Source of the DNA: Apis mellifera
Lineage: Eukaryota > Arthropoda > Insecta > Hymenoptera > Apidae
Assembly: GCF_003254395.2 (NCBI RefSeq)
Contig: NC_037638.1
Location: forward strand, 26,819,649-26,883,648
Reading direction: 5' to 3'
DNA length: 64,000 nucleotides
Part shown: one piece after another, positions 52,258 through 63,137 of the stretch
Numbering within the stretch: position 1 is the first letter of the stretch
Layout: every line of letters begins with the position of its first letter
The notes under the pieces: generated by a model
Database searches by the model: none
The model's input: only the letters and a program-made list of their open reading frames with translations
Told to the model about the DNA's origin: nothing
Translations under genes and position numbers: made by a program

Positions 52258-55200
52258 TCTTAATTAAGAGAAGATTGGACGATCAAAGGCGATTTCTGAA
52301 AAATTTCTTGATCGTGCAGAGAAGAAAGCGAAGAGAGGAGAGAACAAGGGGGAATGTTTATGCGGCGTAAAAAAGCTGTGATAATGTGCGAAGCTTGCGG
52401 CAACGCTCAAAGGCCAATTACACAAAGTACATTTTACAGCCCGAAGCGTCGGGAGAGATAATCGTGTTAATTCGTAATTATCTCCCGACGAGTTCTTCGG
52501 TTTCTTTAATTTCCTCTTGTTTCTCGAAAAAAAGATAAACATAGAAGGGAGAGAGGGAGGGAGGGATAGCTCCCTTCGAGCCGCAAATTAACCCGCGAAG
52601 GATTGATCGGACTCGTACCATCGATTAATTGGAAAACTCAGTTAGATCTGTGTTATTAGTGGCGGCCTATCTGCCAATTATCGTTAATCCCCGCCTAATA
52701 TTTGTTTGAGGCAAATTCACGATCGTGAACGAATGACTAATCATTAAGATGACAACGTGATAAATACGCGACGCTTGTATAATCGATAAACGATTACAAA
52801 TAATTGTTTAATTCTCGATCGATGGTATTGTCATTGGTTACATTACATTAAAAGAAAAATGTTTAAATTGCATTTATATTTGGAAGCGAATCGATATTTT
52901 CTTGATATTACATGGTTTTCCAGATCCATTATTATTTGGATTCTAATTGTAAAGAATAGCTTTCAATTGTATGTGCATTGTAAAACATCGAGGCTTCCGT
53001 TGAGAAACATGCAATTTTAAAGATTCATGTTCCCAAAGTATATACTAGTCTTGTAAGAAACACTTATTTATCGCGATATGTATATACATGTCGGATAGAG
53101 AGATAACAGGTTTCTATAATTTCAACAGTTTAAAGATATCACAATAATTTCTGTACTTTTATTCGCAAAGACTAATCGATTTTTTTAATAAAAAAATTAC
53201 AAAAATATCAATATACGTAATGTATAGATTGTTAATGTAACACATATAACGATATATATATATTTGTGAGGGGATTTTAAAATATATTTTCCCAGTATCA
53301 ATATACGTAATGTATAGATTGTTAATGTAACACATATAACGATATATATATTCGTGAGCGATTTTTAAAATATATTTTCCCAGAAATAAACGTATATATC
53401 GTTTTAAAGTAATTGAAAACTCGACGAAACTCTATTAAAATTAGGAAAACTTTGAACTGCTATAACTCCGAAGATAGTAACTTCCGGTCAATAATTGAGA
53501 GATCGTTAGAAGCGCGAATCCTTACCCTTTAAAACGCTTTTCGAATTATCTCGATACCATATCCGGTTTCCGAGATATCGTCGTGTAAAGGAAAGAATAT
53601 TTTTAAATACTTATCTTAAATCCAATTAAATCGCGTTACTTAACTGGAAAAGCTACAATTTAACTTTGAACAGCTACAATTTCGAGGATAGTAACTTCCG
53701 GTCAACGAGTAAACGATCGTTAGAAACGCGGAATCTTGATCTTTGAAACGCTTCTTGAATTATCCCGTTATGATTTCCGGTTGCCGAGATATCGTCGCGC
53801 AAAGAAAAGGATAATTTTTAATTATTTACTATCTTCGTCTTTATCGCTTACTCGGATCTCTTACTCTTTCGCACTCGTTTCACTTACCTATTCCACCAGA
53901 CAAACAGACAGACGCAATTCGTAGAAATGGTATAATAGCATTTGCAGGGAAAGATATAGGTCACTGGATCGCGAGTCCATCGCGAGGTAATTTTCGTAAC
54001 GTGTTAAATATATGAAAAGTTTGAATGCTTATATCTCGGCAACCGGATCGAGATATCGGGATAAATCAAAAATTGACTCGAATGACACGCTTTCCTCTAT
54101 TCTCTCGACCGGATTTCGAGTACTCACCTCAAAACTGAGAATACCGCTATGATCCTGGTCCAACGTGTTGAAAACGTAATGCGCGTACTGGCTAGTATTG
54201 GCTGGAAATTGAAATAAAGACAATAAGTTTTAACGATATTCGAAATATGAAAAGTTTCGTATGCTTATTACTAATAAAAGAAAAATTATGCAAGTAGATT
54301 CTCTCTAGATGCTTATCTCTTTGTAGTACCGAAAAATGTTTCGGATGAAGGTTGAATGGTTTCAAGGGGGACGTAATTTGATGTTACCTAGTTTCTTTTT
54401 ATAGATCGACGTAGAGGGCATATATAGGTCAAACTGATCTTTCCTGGCTGAAATTATATCGAATATTTTTTTCAACGCGTTAATTGATCATTTAACATTC
54501 GCGAAAATAATTTTCAAAATATTCATTTTTATATCGATAGAATGAGATTGAAAAAAATATATGTCCATTACAAAAATATTTTTCCAAATTTATATATTTT
54601 TTTTTATCAGAATAAAATTGCCCTTGAAGATATAAAAAAGTCATAAACATAAAAGTAATAATAAAATAGTCACAAGGGATAGATAAAAAATGTCTTCCTT
54701 AACGTATTTCATTTTGACATAAAATATTACAGTTTCTATAACTGTAAGATGGTTATTGATATTATTGTTCCTATTTGCACAAATGTTGCAAAATATACTA
54801 TAAAATGGATAAAAATATCAAGATAGAATTAAGAGGCATGGGTAACTTATTAATATTTTTTATCTTGCCTAGAGATTGCATTCCCCATTAGATTTTCTTT
54901 TCAAAAGCCTTCGTCGAAATAATAAACTGTAGAAAATAGAAGGATAGTCTTAATAAGCACTTGAATTTCTCAGGCAGCGAATACTGCTCGATGGCCTTCT
55001 CGAGGAAATCTATCAAGATCATCAGATTTACCGTAGTTCGTGAATTCAAACTGGTCTAATAAGTTCCTACCGGTTCGACAAAGCTGAGATTTGTGCTTGG
55101 AAAGTTATTCCATGCGAAACGTTATTCCATTTCTTTTTGACGCGAGATTTTGTTCACATTTTACAAAAAAAAAAAAAAGAAGAAGAGGATTGGGAGTTCT

Positions 55201-58200
55201 TTTTAAACAAAACAAATGAATTTCACGGATGGATATCTATCATCGTTACTCGTGAAAATGCCTCTTGATTTTCCTTGGAGGGATATCAAGGAATTTAAGA
55301 AATGACAGCCCTGTCTCGTTTGAACAGAAATCTCTGAGGTATTTCTTCAATTGAAATGATTCATCTAGAAATTAGTACACGTTCCATCTACCGAATTATC
55401 ACAATAGGAGTGCTCTTGTGTTATTAGGGAGGGGGGAGATGGGCAAAGTGGATTAAGTCGTTCAAGTTGTCGAGCTTATGCGAATTAGGTCTTTGGAGGA
55501 AAATAGATGTGCTATTATTCGATGTTACGACAAAACTCGAATATAAACCCATTTTCCTTTGCCGAATATCAATAGGCAAGATTATAATTGCGGGGTATTT
55601 ATCGTAAAGATTTTTTTCCTTCGATTCGAAATTCGAAGATTTCTCAAGTTTTTTTCTTTTCTTTGCAAATTTATTATACATTGGTTGGTTTATAATCTTT
55701 TTTTTTTACGATATTTATGACTAGGACAAGATTCTATTTTTAGAAATTTTCAATTTTTTATACAGAAATTTGAAATCGTTATGAATTTTCGAAATCAAAC
55801 CAACAAATTAAACATAATACGAATTGTAATATTTGATATAATTTCCATTGCTTTTAATTTAAAAATCAGATATTACGCACGAAATTCGCAAAAGAGAATT
55901 GTTATTTACACCGTGCAAAATATTTTTATTTGTTTTTTGTTTTTGCATTTTGAGAATTGAAAAAAGCAAATATAAATTCATAAATAAATTTTCTCCAAAT
56001 ATTTGCAATTTCTTTGTGTTCCCCATCGGATTCTATTATTATAGAATAAAGTATATAACGTTCCTTCTTCCTTCTTTTTTTAAATCGAAGAAACGATTGA
56101 ATTTAAATAATAATCAATAAAACTCATTTTGCTACATCCGTTATTATCGAAAAATAAATATTTCCGATAGGAGAAACGATTTTTTTTTACTTTCAATCAA
56201 TATTTATATTTTTGAGATAAGTTTCACTTTGTATGAAAATTCTTAGGGCATTTTTCACTGGAAAGGGAAATTCGATTGCAGAGAGAACGTTTGCGTTTGA
56301 AGGTGAGATGGTGATATTTTTATGGCGAAAGGCTCCGCTCGGCAACTGAATTTTTCCAAGGCAAAGTGGTGCTATATATTAATGCGATTTCAACTTCTTT
56401 CCGAAAGTTATTTTATTATAAGTTATTTTAAAAATTAGAAGAGAAAAATTAATTTTTCAAGAGAATTAATTAATTAAATTAAAATTAGATATAAAAAGAT
56501 ATAAGAATATATTTTAATTATCAAATATTCATTGTTCTGTAGACGGTAGAGTTTCGGGTAAACAAATAGATTATACTATACATGACTATGTCATTATTCA
56601 AGAAAATGGACGTTATCGCGTTGCTATAATTCACCTGTTCGACTTTTGACTATCGATCCAAAATTTTAAAGCATTCTCTTGTTGTCGTTGAATAATCCAG
56701 TGGACAGTTTCAAAGGTATAAATTTCATTCCACGTTGCGCCACGAATTCATCGTAACAGTTTCGTTTACCTTCTCGAAATGCTTGAGGGGTTTTAGATAA
56801 GTACAAACATGTTTCTCTTTGATAAGAGTAAGTAAAGCTAGATAAACGCCCGTCCCTTTTGACCTCTGCACGTTTGCATATTTGTCAAAATCTTACGGCT
56901 TTTCACTTGTAATAACATTGTGCGTATATATATAAAAAAAATTAATATTACAAATATCATTATTTACGCATGTAAAATTTTACTTACTTCCTCGTCATGA
57001 TTTAGAGTAAAATTGTTTTCCTTACACTTTTACGAATACAAACGGAACTAATCGTTTACGAGCAATAAATTGTCGAAGAAAATGTTAGGGGTTAACCTGT
57101 AACAGGTGAAACAGGCATACAGCTATTCAACACGCAACTACGATTGTATGACACGGGAACGGTAAATGGAACGGTAAATTTTCTTGATTGAACGTTGAAT
57201 AGTATAAAATTAAGTGAAAATGGGCCGTGTACAGCGAATGATAATCTGTCATCCATTCAAATTTAATTCGGCGTAATAGAAACGTGTAAATAAACAAAAG
57301 ATACATTTTCGAATACTTGGCTACTAAATACAATTTATTTCATTCTTTCTCCTTCGTTCTCTCTCTCTGAAGAAGAGAATAAAAAAATTTTTTTCCCTCG
57401 AAAATTTATCTACACCATTCCAAGCTAAAGTTCCCAAATGCACTCAAATACTTTTAAATTTTTAATTAAGAAAGTTATTTTCTCGCAGTGAGAGTAAAGT
57501 TTTTTTTTTTTTCATAAATAAAACCGAAGGTTTAAAGCTTACATAAATTATCGTGTGGATCGTGATATTGGATTACGTCGAACAAATAGGATCCGGTCTT
57601 TTTTCCCCTCCTCGATTTTGAGGCTCGTAAATTCTTCTCCTTTCTTCTTCTCTCACGTCGAACGACAAACAAGCGACGGTATCGATGCGATACGCGCCTT
57701 AAACCGTCCGCGAAGAAAAATTGTCACGGAGAATCGAAAGGGACGCTTTCCGTACGTATGCTCGACTGTTGGTAAAGTAGCGACGATGCTCATTGCCAAC
57801 GAAATTATTTTGATCGATACATCCCATCGACGTATAAAACGTACATTAGCGTTGGAAACGTTTTATTTTCGAAAGAATTATCCTAGAGAAATTGATCTAG
57901 AGTTTAAATTCGAATTCGTTATCACGAATGAAATTAAATTAAATCGAAAATATCTCGTTGTTTTTTCATAAATGAAAATACGAAGCGTCAAAAATTCGTC
58001 AAAAAAATATTAGTTATTATTATATATATACATTTTTCGCAATGACTAGCGCGTGTCAATTAAATCGAAGATAATTGATCCGTCGATCAAAATATTGACA
58101 TTTTTTTAAAACATGCTTCTTTTTTTCGTACATAGTTATATTCTGAAATATAGGGGGGGGGGGGGGAATATAATAATTCGTGAAATTGCGATGATAGAAT

Positions 58201-59347
58201 GATGAATTATTATCGATGACGGATAAATAGGAGGAAAATGTAAAATGAACACAGAATGGAGATTTTTTTTTTCTTCTATCCATCGAAAGTAAATATTTTC
58301 CAAGTATACGAGAAAACCTTGGAAAGCAGAAAAATATTTGAAATCGATAGGGAGAACTGTTCACGGACGAATATCGATATCGTTTATACGGACGGATAAA
58401 GGGGAATGTTTGAAACGTAGGACGATTTTGATACCACCGGAGTTTGTTACCATGGTAACTATATCTGCGCTCAATGAAATATCATGGGGCTATTTGCTCT
58501 ATTCGATTGTACTCTCTCTCTCCCTCCCTCTTTGTATTTTTCTTTACCCGCTGCCTTTACGCATATATCTATGACCTATTGTTTATGTTTTTCGACCAAG
58601 CCCCACACGCGAAACAGAGGGAATTTTTTTAACGTGGAATAAAAGAGGAAGAAATAGCATTGGGGGCGAGTCTTAAAATTCGAATCTTTTTTAACGAGAT
58701 ACGAGTATTTTCATTTCGAGAATTCGAGGAGAAAACTCAATTTCACAACGTTTATATTAATAATAATTTCTTTCCCTCGCGAAGAAAATGAGGAGGAAAT
58801 AATTTCAACAACAATCTGGTCCTTTATCGAGCTAAAAAACTATAAGAGAAGTACAATAGCTATAGATTTATCGGCTACCTGTGTATCCAGGATCGTTTAT
58901 TTCATTGATAAACGGCACGACAGATTTTTAAGAATCTGTTATAAATATCAAAGGATAGTAAAGACTCCTTTCAAGCTTAAAAATAAAAATAAAATAAACG
59001 TCTTCGAAAAGAACGAAGGTAAATAGTCGATTTTATCCTCGAACGAAAATTAAAATTCTATTCATTTCCTATTATTCGTGTCATTTCGCCATTAATTAAA
59101 ACGATTGAGTAAAATTTTTCGAAAGATTTAGATCATTATCATCGTGATATATACGTACCTCCTTGTGGAAAGAATTGTGAATAGATGCACTTGAAAGTTT
59201 CCTCTCTGACGACTCCCGTGGGACATTCCGCCTTGAAGCCACGATATATTCTCTTCAACTCTGCCTCTGTGAATCTGGTGGCACGACAAAGACTCGCCAA
59301 AGAGTCGGGCCTGTATCTCGGCGTTTGTTCCTCCTCGTACTCCGAGT
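41100..59347 (-). CDS. KChIP: Kv channel-interacting protein (KChIP), EF-hand calcium sensor
   Basis: KChIPs are cytosolic NCS-family proteins that bind Kv4/Shal N-termini and tune A-type potassium currents. Minus-strand exons in transcript order are 59347-59159, 54201-54128, 47314-47102 and 41210-41100 (stop TGA at 41102-41100); phases match at every join. The core reads RFTEAELKRIYRGFKAECPTG, FPQGANTSQYAHYVFNTLDQ, GLSILSRGSIDEKLRWTF and DGVVTLSEFLEACRADPD. EF1 is degenerate (CPTG), as in the family. EF2 is DQDHSGILSFED (Asp at position 12), EF3 DINGDGCITREE and EF4 DGNKDGVVTLSE; EF3 and EF4 are canonical. The first certain exon starts with the last two bases of a split codon, so a 5' coding exon lies upstream, perhaps 62792-62810; that would give 201 aa. 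Exons are GC/CpG-rich. The four introns are 3.4-6.8 kb. Confidence 0.95.
41211..47101 (-). other. KChIP last intron (about 5.9 kb)
   Basis: Bounded by a GTATGA donor (47101 side) and a TTGCAG acceptor (41211 side). It contains the tandem repeat at about 44290-45860 and several A or T runs. No additional coding exon was recognised between the EF3 and EF4 exons, which join directly in frame. Confidence 0.7.
44290..45860. repeat. Tandem array, period about 230 bp, with alternating unit types
   Basis: The anchor TTTTCATAGTCT recurs at about 44311, 44542, 44775, 45005, 45259 and 45489, spacings of 231, 233, 230, 254 and 230 bp, with a degenerate seventh unit to about 45860. Each unit also carries TTATCCCATACTTTTCAA and GCTTCAATTTGAATATTTG. 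Units 1 and 3 share GTGCTCTGGGTGG, whereas units 2 and 4 have CTCTAAATGG, so the early copies look like a dimeric, about 463-bp, higher-order repeat. Confidence 0.93.
47363..47410. repeat. (AT)24 microsatellite
   Basis: AT dinucleotide repeat about 50 bp upstream (in transcript sense) of the KChIP EF3 exon acceptor. Confidence 0.96.
48330..48560. other. CpG-rich patch inside a KChIP intron
   Basis: Markedly richer in C, G and CpG than the surrounding intron, with a pyrimidine-rich segment (48385-48420) and a GTAAGTAG plus-strand donor-like site at about 48542. It could be an internal promoter, an enhancer or an unannotated exon; no coding frame is convincing. Confidence 0.25.
52212..52254. 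repeat. (GA)n microsatellite
   Basis: About 21 uninterrupted GA units, extended on the left by imperfect GA sequence. Confidence 0.95.
52441..52500. ncRNA. 60-nt intronic hairpin, possible small-RNA precursor
   Basis: CCGAAG (52441-52446) pairs with CTTCGG (52495-52500). CGTCGGGAGA (52447-52456) pairs with TCTCCCGACG (52481-52490). TAAT (52459-52462) pairs with ATTA (52477-52480), then CG with CG, leaving an 8-nt loop. In total about 22 bp form, with a 4-nt and two 2-nt bulges. Length and shape resemble a pre-miRNA, and it lies in an intron, but no known miRNA seed was recognised. It could also be a palindromic repeat fragment. Confidence 0.3.
53206..53383. repeat. Tandem duplication, unit about 90 bp
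   Basis: The segment starting TATCAATATACGTAATGTAT at 53206 is repeated from 53296 with only small changes near the end of the unit (TTTGTGAGGGG against TTCGTGAGCG). Confidence 0.95.
53451..53830. repeat. Direct repeat, period 214 bp, plus inverted fragment at 54030-54067
   Basis: The units start at 53451 and 53665 (TTTGAAC) and share GATAGTAACTTCCGGTCAA, GATCGTTAGAA, AAACGCTT and CCGAGATATCGTCG. They are clearly diverged, so the duplication is not recent. The minus strand of 54030-54067 matches the unit segment around TATCCCG, TCCGGTTGCCGAGATAT, so a third, partial copy lies inverted about 60 bp from the EF2 exon. This suggests a dispersed repeat family. Confidence 0.75.
54202..59158 (-). 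other. KChIP intron (about 5 kb) after the first certain exon
   Basis: Bounded by a GTACGTA donor (59158 side) and a TTTCCAG acceptor (54202 side). AT-rich with scattered CpG-richer patches; a 14-base G run occurs at 58153-58166. No coding exon or repeat array was recognised. Confidence 0.7.
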
Positions 59348-62300
59348 CTGAAAAATCGAGATCACGAGACAGTGTCCCTGTTAATCATCGGTCGAATTTC
59401 TTATCGAGTCGGACGGTTTCGAGATTGTTTGGGGAATACTTGCATCACACAGAAATCGATATAATTTAATCACGATCCGCTAAGATCAGTGTATGGATTC
59501 CGTGGTTGCGGTTTAATTAAATCGATACAACGCTATTACGTCGATTTCTGTAATTGTAAATTATTATTTTAAATTTAAATAAGATTAGTTCTGGTATATA
59601 AAAAAAATCGTAGCAGAGAAATCGTAATCCCTACAGACATGGTAGTTTCTAGATCATAGAATTGGAAATTCTGTTCGCAAGGAATGTAATGTATAGGATA
59701 CGTTGGATATCGTGGTTTCGCCCAATTTTCATTGAAAATATCTGTCGTGCATTCAGTTGTACGCGCACACAGTTTGGCCAGTTTGTTCCAAAGGTTTGTT
59801 TTACGACTTTGCAAAGTACACTTTGCGAGTGGTATATATATATATATATTCTGATAGACTGTTAAAGGCGGCCAGTTAAGCGTGAAGATAGATTTAGGTA
59901 GATTTATCAGATTCGAGGCGAAGTTTGAGTTTCGATCGATTTGTCATTCGCTCTGTGAGAATAAAATAGAGATAGGGTTTTAATCGCGTCGAGCAACCTT
60001 TGCATCGACCTTTATTCCACGCGATATCAATTAAAATTTCCCATTTTTCGTGGATAGATTCGGCCGATAAAGAGATAAAGCGAAAAACTCTGCCCGACAT
60101 TAAAGAGTTCTCCGGCTGATTTAATACGATGATCGAACAAACGAAAGCTTGTCAACTGCAACAAACTTTATTCCAACCGTTTCGATGTTACGCCTGGTTT
60201 AATCTTCAAGTAGTCATATTCAGCTTTCAACCAATTAAACTCGATGCGCTATTCGAAACGCATGTTTCGGAGTCATGAAAACGACGATTATACCGTATCC
60301 GAGGTTAACGTGTTTACATTGATTATTTCCAGATATTCCACGGATTTAGGAAGCTGCGCGTTTTGCAAATACGTTTTTCCCATTAATGATAATTTTTAAT
60401 ATTACACAAAAAATATATATGTTTGTACTTGCAAAAAGAGAACGAAGGGAATAAAAAAAACGAACAATTAATTTCTCTGATAGTTACTTTAATAATTCAC
60501 GTATTTGTTTATATCCTCTGATGTGTATTTTCCAGATACCACGGATTTAGGAAGCTGCGCGTTTTGCAACATGCCAATATGTGTCCCATTAATAATAATT
60601 TTTAATATTATACAAAGGCAAGAAGAGAACGAAGGGAATAAAAAAGCGAACAACTAATTTCTCTGATAATTACTTTAATAGTTCAGGTATTTGTTTGTAT
60701 CCTCTGATGTGTATCTTCCAGATACCACGGAAAAGCTGCGCGTTTTGCAATATGCAAATACGTGTCCCATTAATAATAATTTTTAATTTTATACAAAGGC
60801 AAGAAGAGAACGAAGAGAATAAAAAAGCGAACAACTAATTTCTTTGATATTTACTTTAATAGTTCAGGTATTTGTTTGTGAAATAGTGTCTTCTGATGTG
60901 TATCTTCCAGATACCATGGATTTAGGAAGCTGCGCGTTTTGCAATATGCAAATACGTGTCCCATTAATGATAATTTTTAATATTACACAAAGGATATATA
61001 TGTTCGTATTTGCAAGAAAAGAACGAAGGGAATAAAAAAAGCGAACAACTAATTTCTCTGATAGTTCAGGTATTTATTCGTGAAGTAGTATCCTTTGATG
61101 TATATTTTCCAGATACCACGGATTTAGGAAGCTGCGCGTTTTGCAATATGCAATACGTGTAATAATATTTTAATAATAATTTTTAATATTACACAAAGGA
61201 TATATATGTTCGTACTTGCAAGAAGAGAACAAAGGGAATAAAAAAGCGAACAACTAATTTCTCTGATATTTACTTTAATAGTTCAGGTATTTGTTCGTGA
61301 AGTAATATCCTCTGATGTGCAGCGTAGACTCATGAAATGCGTGTCTAGGAAGGAATCAAGGAACTTCGCTCAGATGAACTTTGAAATTTCAATTTCGGAT
61401 ATGATATTCTATTCCAGGAGAAGGGTTTACATCGTCGATGTATCATCATAGATTCGCTATAAATTAAACGCTCAGTCTCGTCGAATATAATTATTTTAAA
61501 ATAAATTGTATCGAGAAGAATATAATAATATTCCTTCTCTAATATTTCTTTCCTTTTCCAGAAGTCCTTTTCAATTTTGTTTATTTATTGTAAACGACAT
61601 ATACGTTAAAAAGAAAAAGAGAAAGAGAGAGAAAGAGAGACATTGATTTGTCGTATCGTTTCTCAATACGGAAAATTCTAAAATAAATCCTCGTACAAAG
61701 AAGAATATCCGTTTGTAATTGAAATTCGTATGAAGTATAGATATGGATACTCTCGGCTGTACAACGGAGAGGCTCCTTGGCAATCATATATTATAGTTCG
61801 CGCGGATTCACCAGGCTTGAAATCTCCATTACACGGAAGAAATCCAAAGAGATTTTTTTTACCTTTATTTCACGCTTTTACCTCTTTCTCTCTCTCTCTC
61901 TCCGTTTTTCCTCCTTTAATCCATTTATACGTTCATTAACTCTTTTTTTTTTCTTTTTGCAAAGCGAATTAATATTTTTCTTCTACACGGATTTTAGTTT
62001 TTCTTTTCCTTTTTTTTTTTTAATTTTAATTCTCGCGAGGAATAAAGTAATCGAAAATAATGGATCAAGCGAGGAGAATATTTTGATAAAAATCGTTCGA
62101 TCGAGAGGTTAAAAAGCAATTAACATTGGCGCGCGTATTCCCATTTCTTTTTGATCGAAGGATAATTCGAGGCACGTGCGATCGACGATGCACCGATCAC
62201 GGCCGCTGCCGTGAGCACAGCCGTACACCTTCGTTTAAATGAATTTCCCACGGCAGAAACCTATTGTCAGCTTGTTTCGATCGCGCACCGGCGACATACG

Positions 62301-62791
62301 CTTTTATTCATCTCGCGATTAAACGAGGCGTTGAATTGCAGTGGAAATGCTTTCGAGAATTCAGTTACCTCTCACGGCGACGGCGACGGCGGCGAGTAAA
62401 GAAATTTATTGGAAACTGTTCCCCTTCTTCAATGGGGAAATGTTGACCTATTTTTTTTCCCTTTTTTTTTTTTTTCATGCATCGTCGATCAATGCTCGTA
62501 TCCCTCGAATTCTTTCCCTTCACAACTTTCATTTATTTATTCTTCAAATTATCATCCTGTAATATCCCGTTTCTTTGAAGACAATAAACAAACTTTTCAG
62601 ATAATCGAACGTGAAGATCAATAATAATAATAATAACTCGAGAGGAGTTCCGGAACGGAATAATTTTTTCCTTCCTTCTTTCTGAAGGGAAATGCGCTCG
62701 GTAATATTTTCTTATTAACCTCGATGAATTATTTCATTGATATTTAAAAGGATTTCTAAGTGGCGGGTTTGAATTTTTCATCGGGCTTTAC
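59348..62791 (-). other. Upstream KChIP intron
   Basis: Sequence upstream (transcript sense) of the first certain exon, whose acceptor reads TTTTTCAG. Holds the minisatellite at about 60325-61317 and pyrimidine-rich tracts around 61850-62020. If the 62792-62810 exon is real, this is a 3.4-kb intron. Confidence 0.5.
60325..61317. repeat. Minisatellite, five copies of about 186-202 bp
   Basis: A core reading CCACGGATTTAGGAAGCTGC, followed by GCGTTTTGCAA, begins at about 60338, 60539, 60725 (9-bp deletion), 60914 and 61116. Each copy continues with CCATTAAT, AATTTTTAAT, AGAGAACGAAGGGAATAAAA, ACTAATTTCTCTGAT and CCTCTGATGTGTAT. Copies are highly similar, with small indels, so the array is probably young or homogenised. 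Confidence 0.94.
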
Positions 62792-62810
62792 TCGAACGCA
62801 ACACCGGCAT
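62792..62810 (-). CDS. KChIP: Candidate first coding exon of KChIP (6 codons)
   Basis: On the minus strand an ATG (62810-62808) in good context (CTGCCATG) opens six codons, MPVLRS, then one base, then a GTAAAG donor at 62791. That phase (1) is exactly what the next exon at 59347 needs, making Asn at the junction and a total of 202 codons including stop, close to the usual KChIP length of about 200 residues. The frame stays open upstream, so a longer start is possible. There is no N-terminal Gly, so this form would not be myristoylated. Other first exons outside the window remain possible. Confidence 0.3.
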
Positions 62811-63137
62811 GGCAGGATTCAATGATAGTCGTTGAGCAAGAGGAAGCATCGCAAGAAGAAGAAGAAGAAGAAGAGGAAGAAGGTCGATCGAAGGGTAAGT
62901 CGAGCACACTTTTGGAAACACGGAGGCGAAGAGCGAGGGAGGATGTGTGCAAGGAAGAAGTATGTAGGAAATCATGCAACATAGATGACTGGGTAAAGCA
63001 CGTAAGCAATTCGGGGGAAGGGGGGCTTCTTCGAACAGAAGCTCGGGGAGAGGAGACAACCTGGTTCCTCGCACGTCTCTGGAAAATGTGTTCTAACTTC
63101 ATGGGATATGATTCGAGTGCACGGTGCGGTATACGCG
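62811..63137 (-). other. Possible KChIP 5' UTR/promoter region
   Basis: Directly upstream (minus sense) of the candidate first coding exon. It is GC-richer than its surroundings, with a (GAA)n tract at about 62851-62882 (CTT on the minus strand). Open frames run through it on both strands because of the repeat. Assignment as 5' UTR depends on the candidate exon being real. Confidence 0.25.

Larger units (their letters stand above)
47315..54127 (-). other. KChIP intron (about 6.8 kb) between the EF2 and EF3 exons
   Basis: Contains a CpG-rich patch at about 48120-48560, a (GA)n repeat (52212-52254), a long hairpin (52441-52500) and two duplicated segments (53206-53383 and 53451-53830). No coding exon was recognised; the flanking exons join directly in phase 0. 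Confidence 0.7.

Noticed and set aside
57555..57971. Plus-strand 138-codon open frame in a KChIP intron
   Set aside because: No recognisable motif, basic/aromatic-biased composition and no supporting promoter or splice context.
62368..62400. Alternative KChIP upstream exon ending at a GTAACT donor near 62375 (minus strand)
   Set aside because: The phase fits, but the frame has no ATG before an in-frame stop and the sequence is a GCC/GTC-type repeat.
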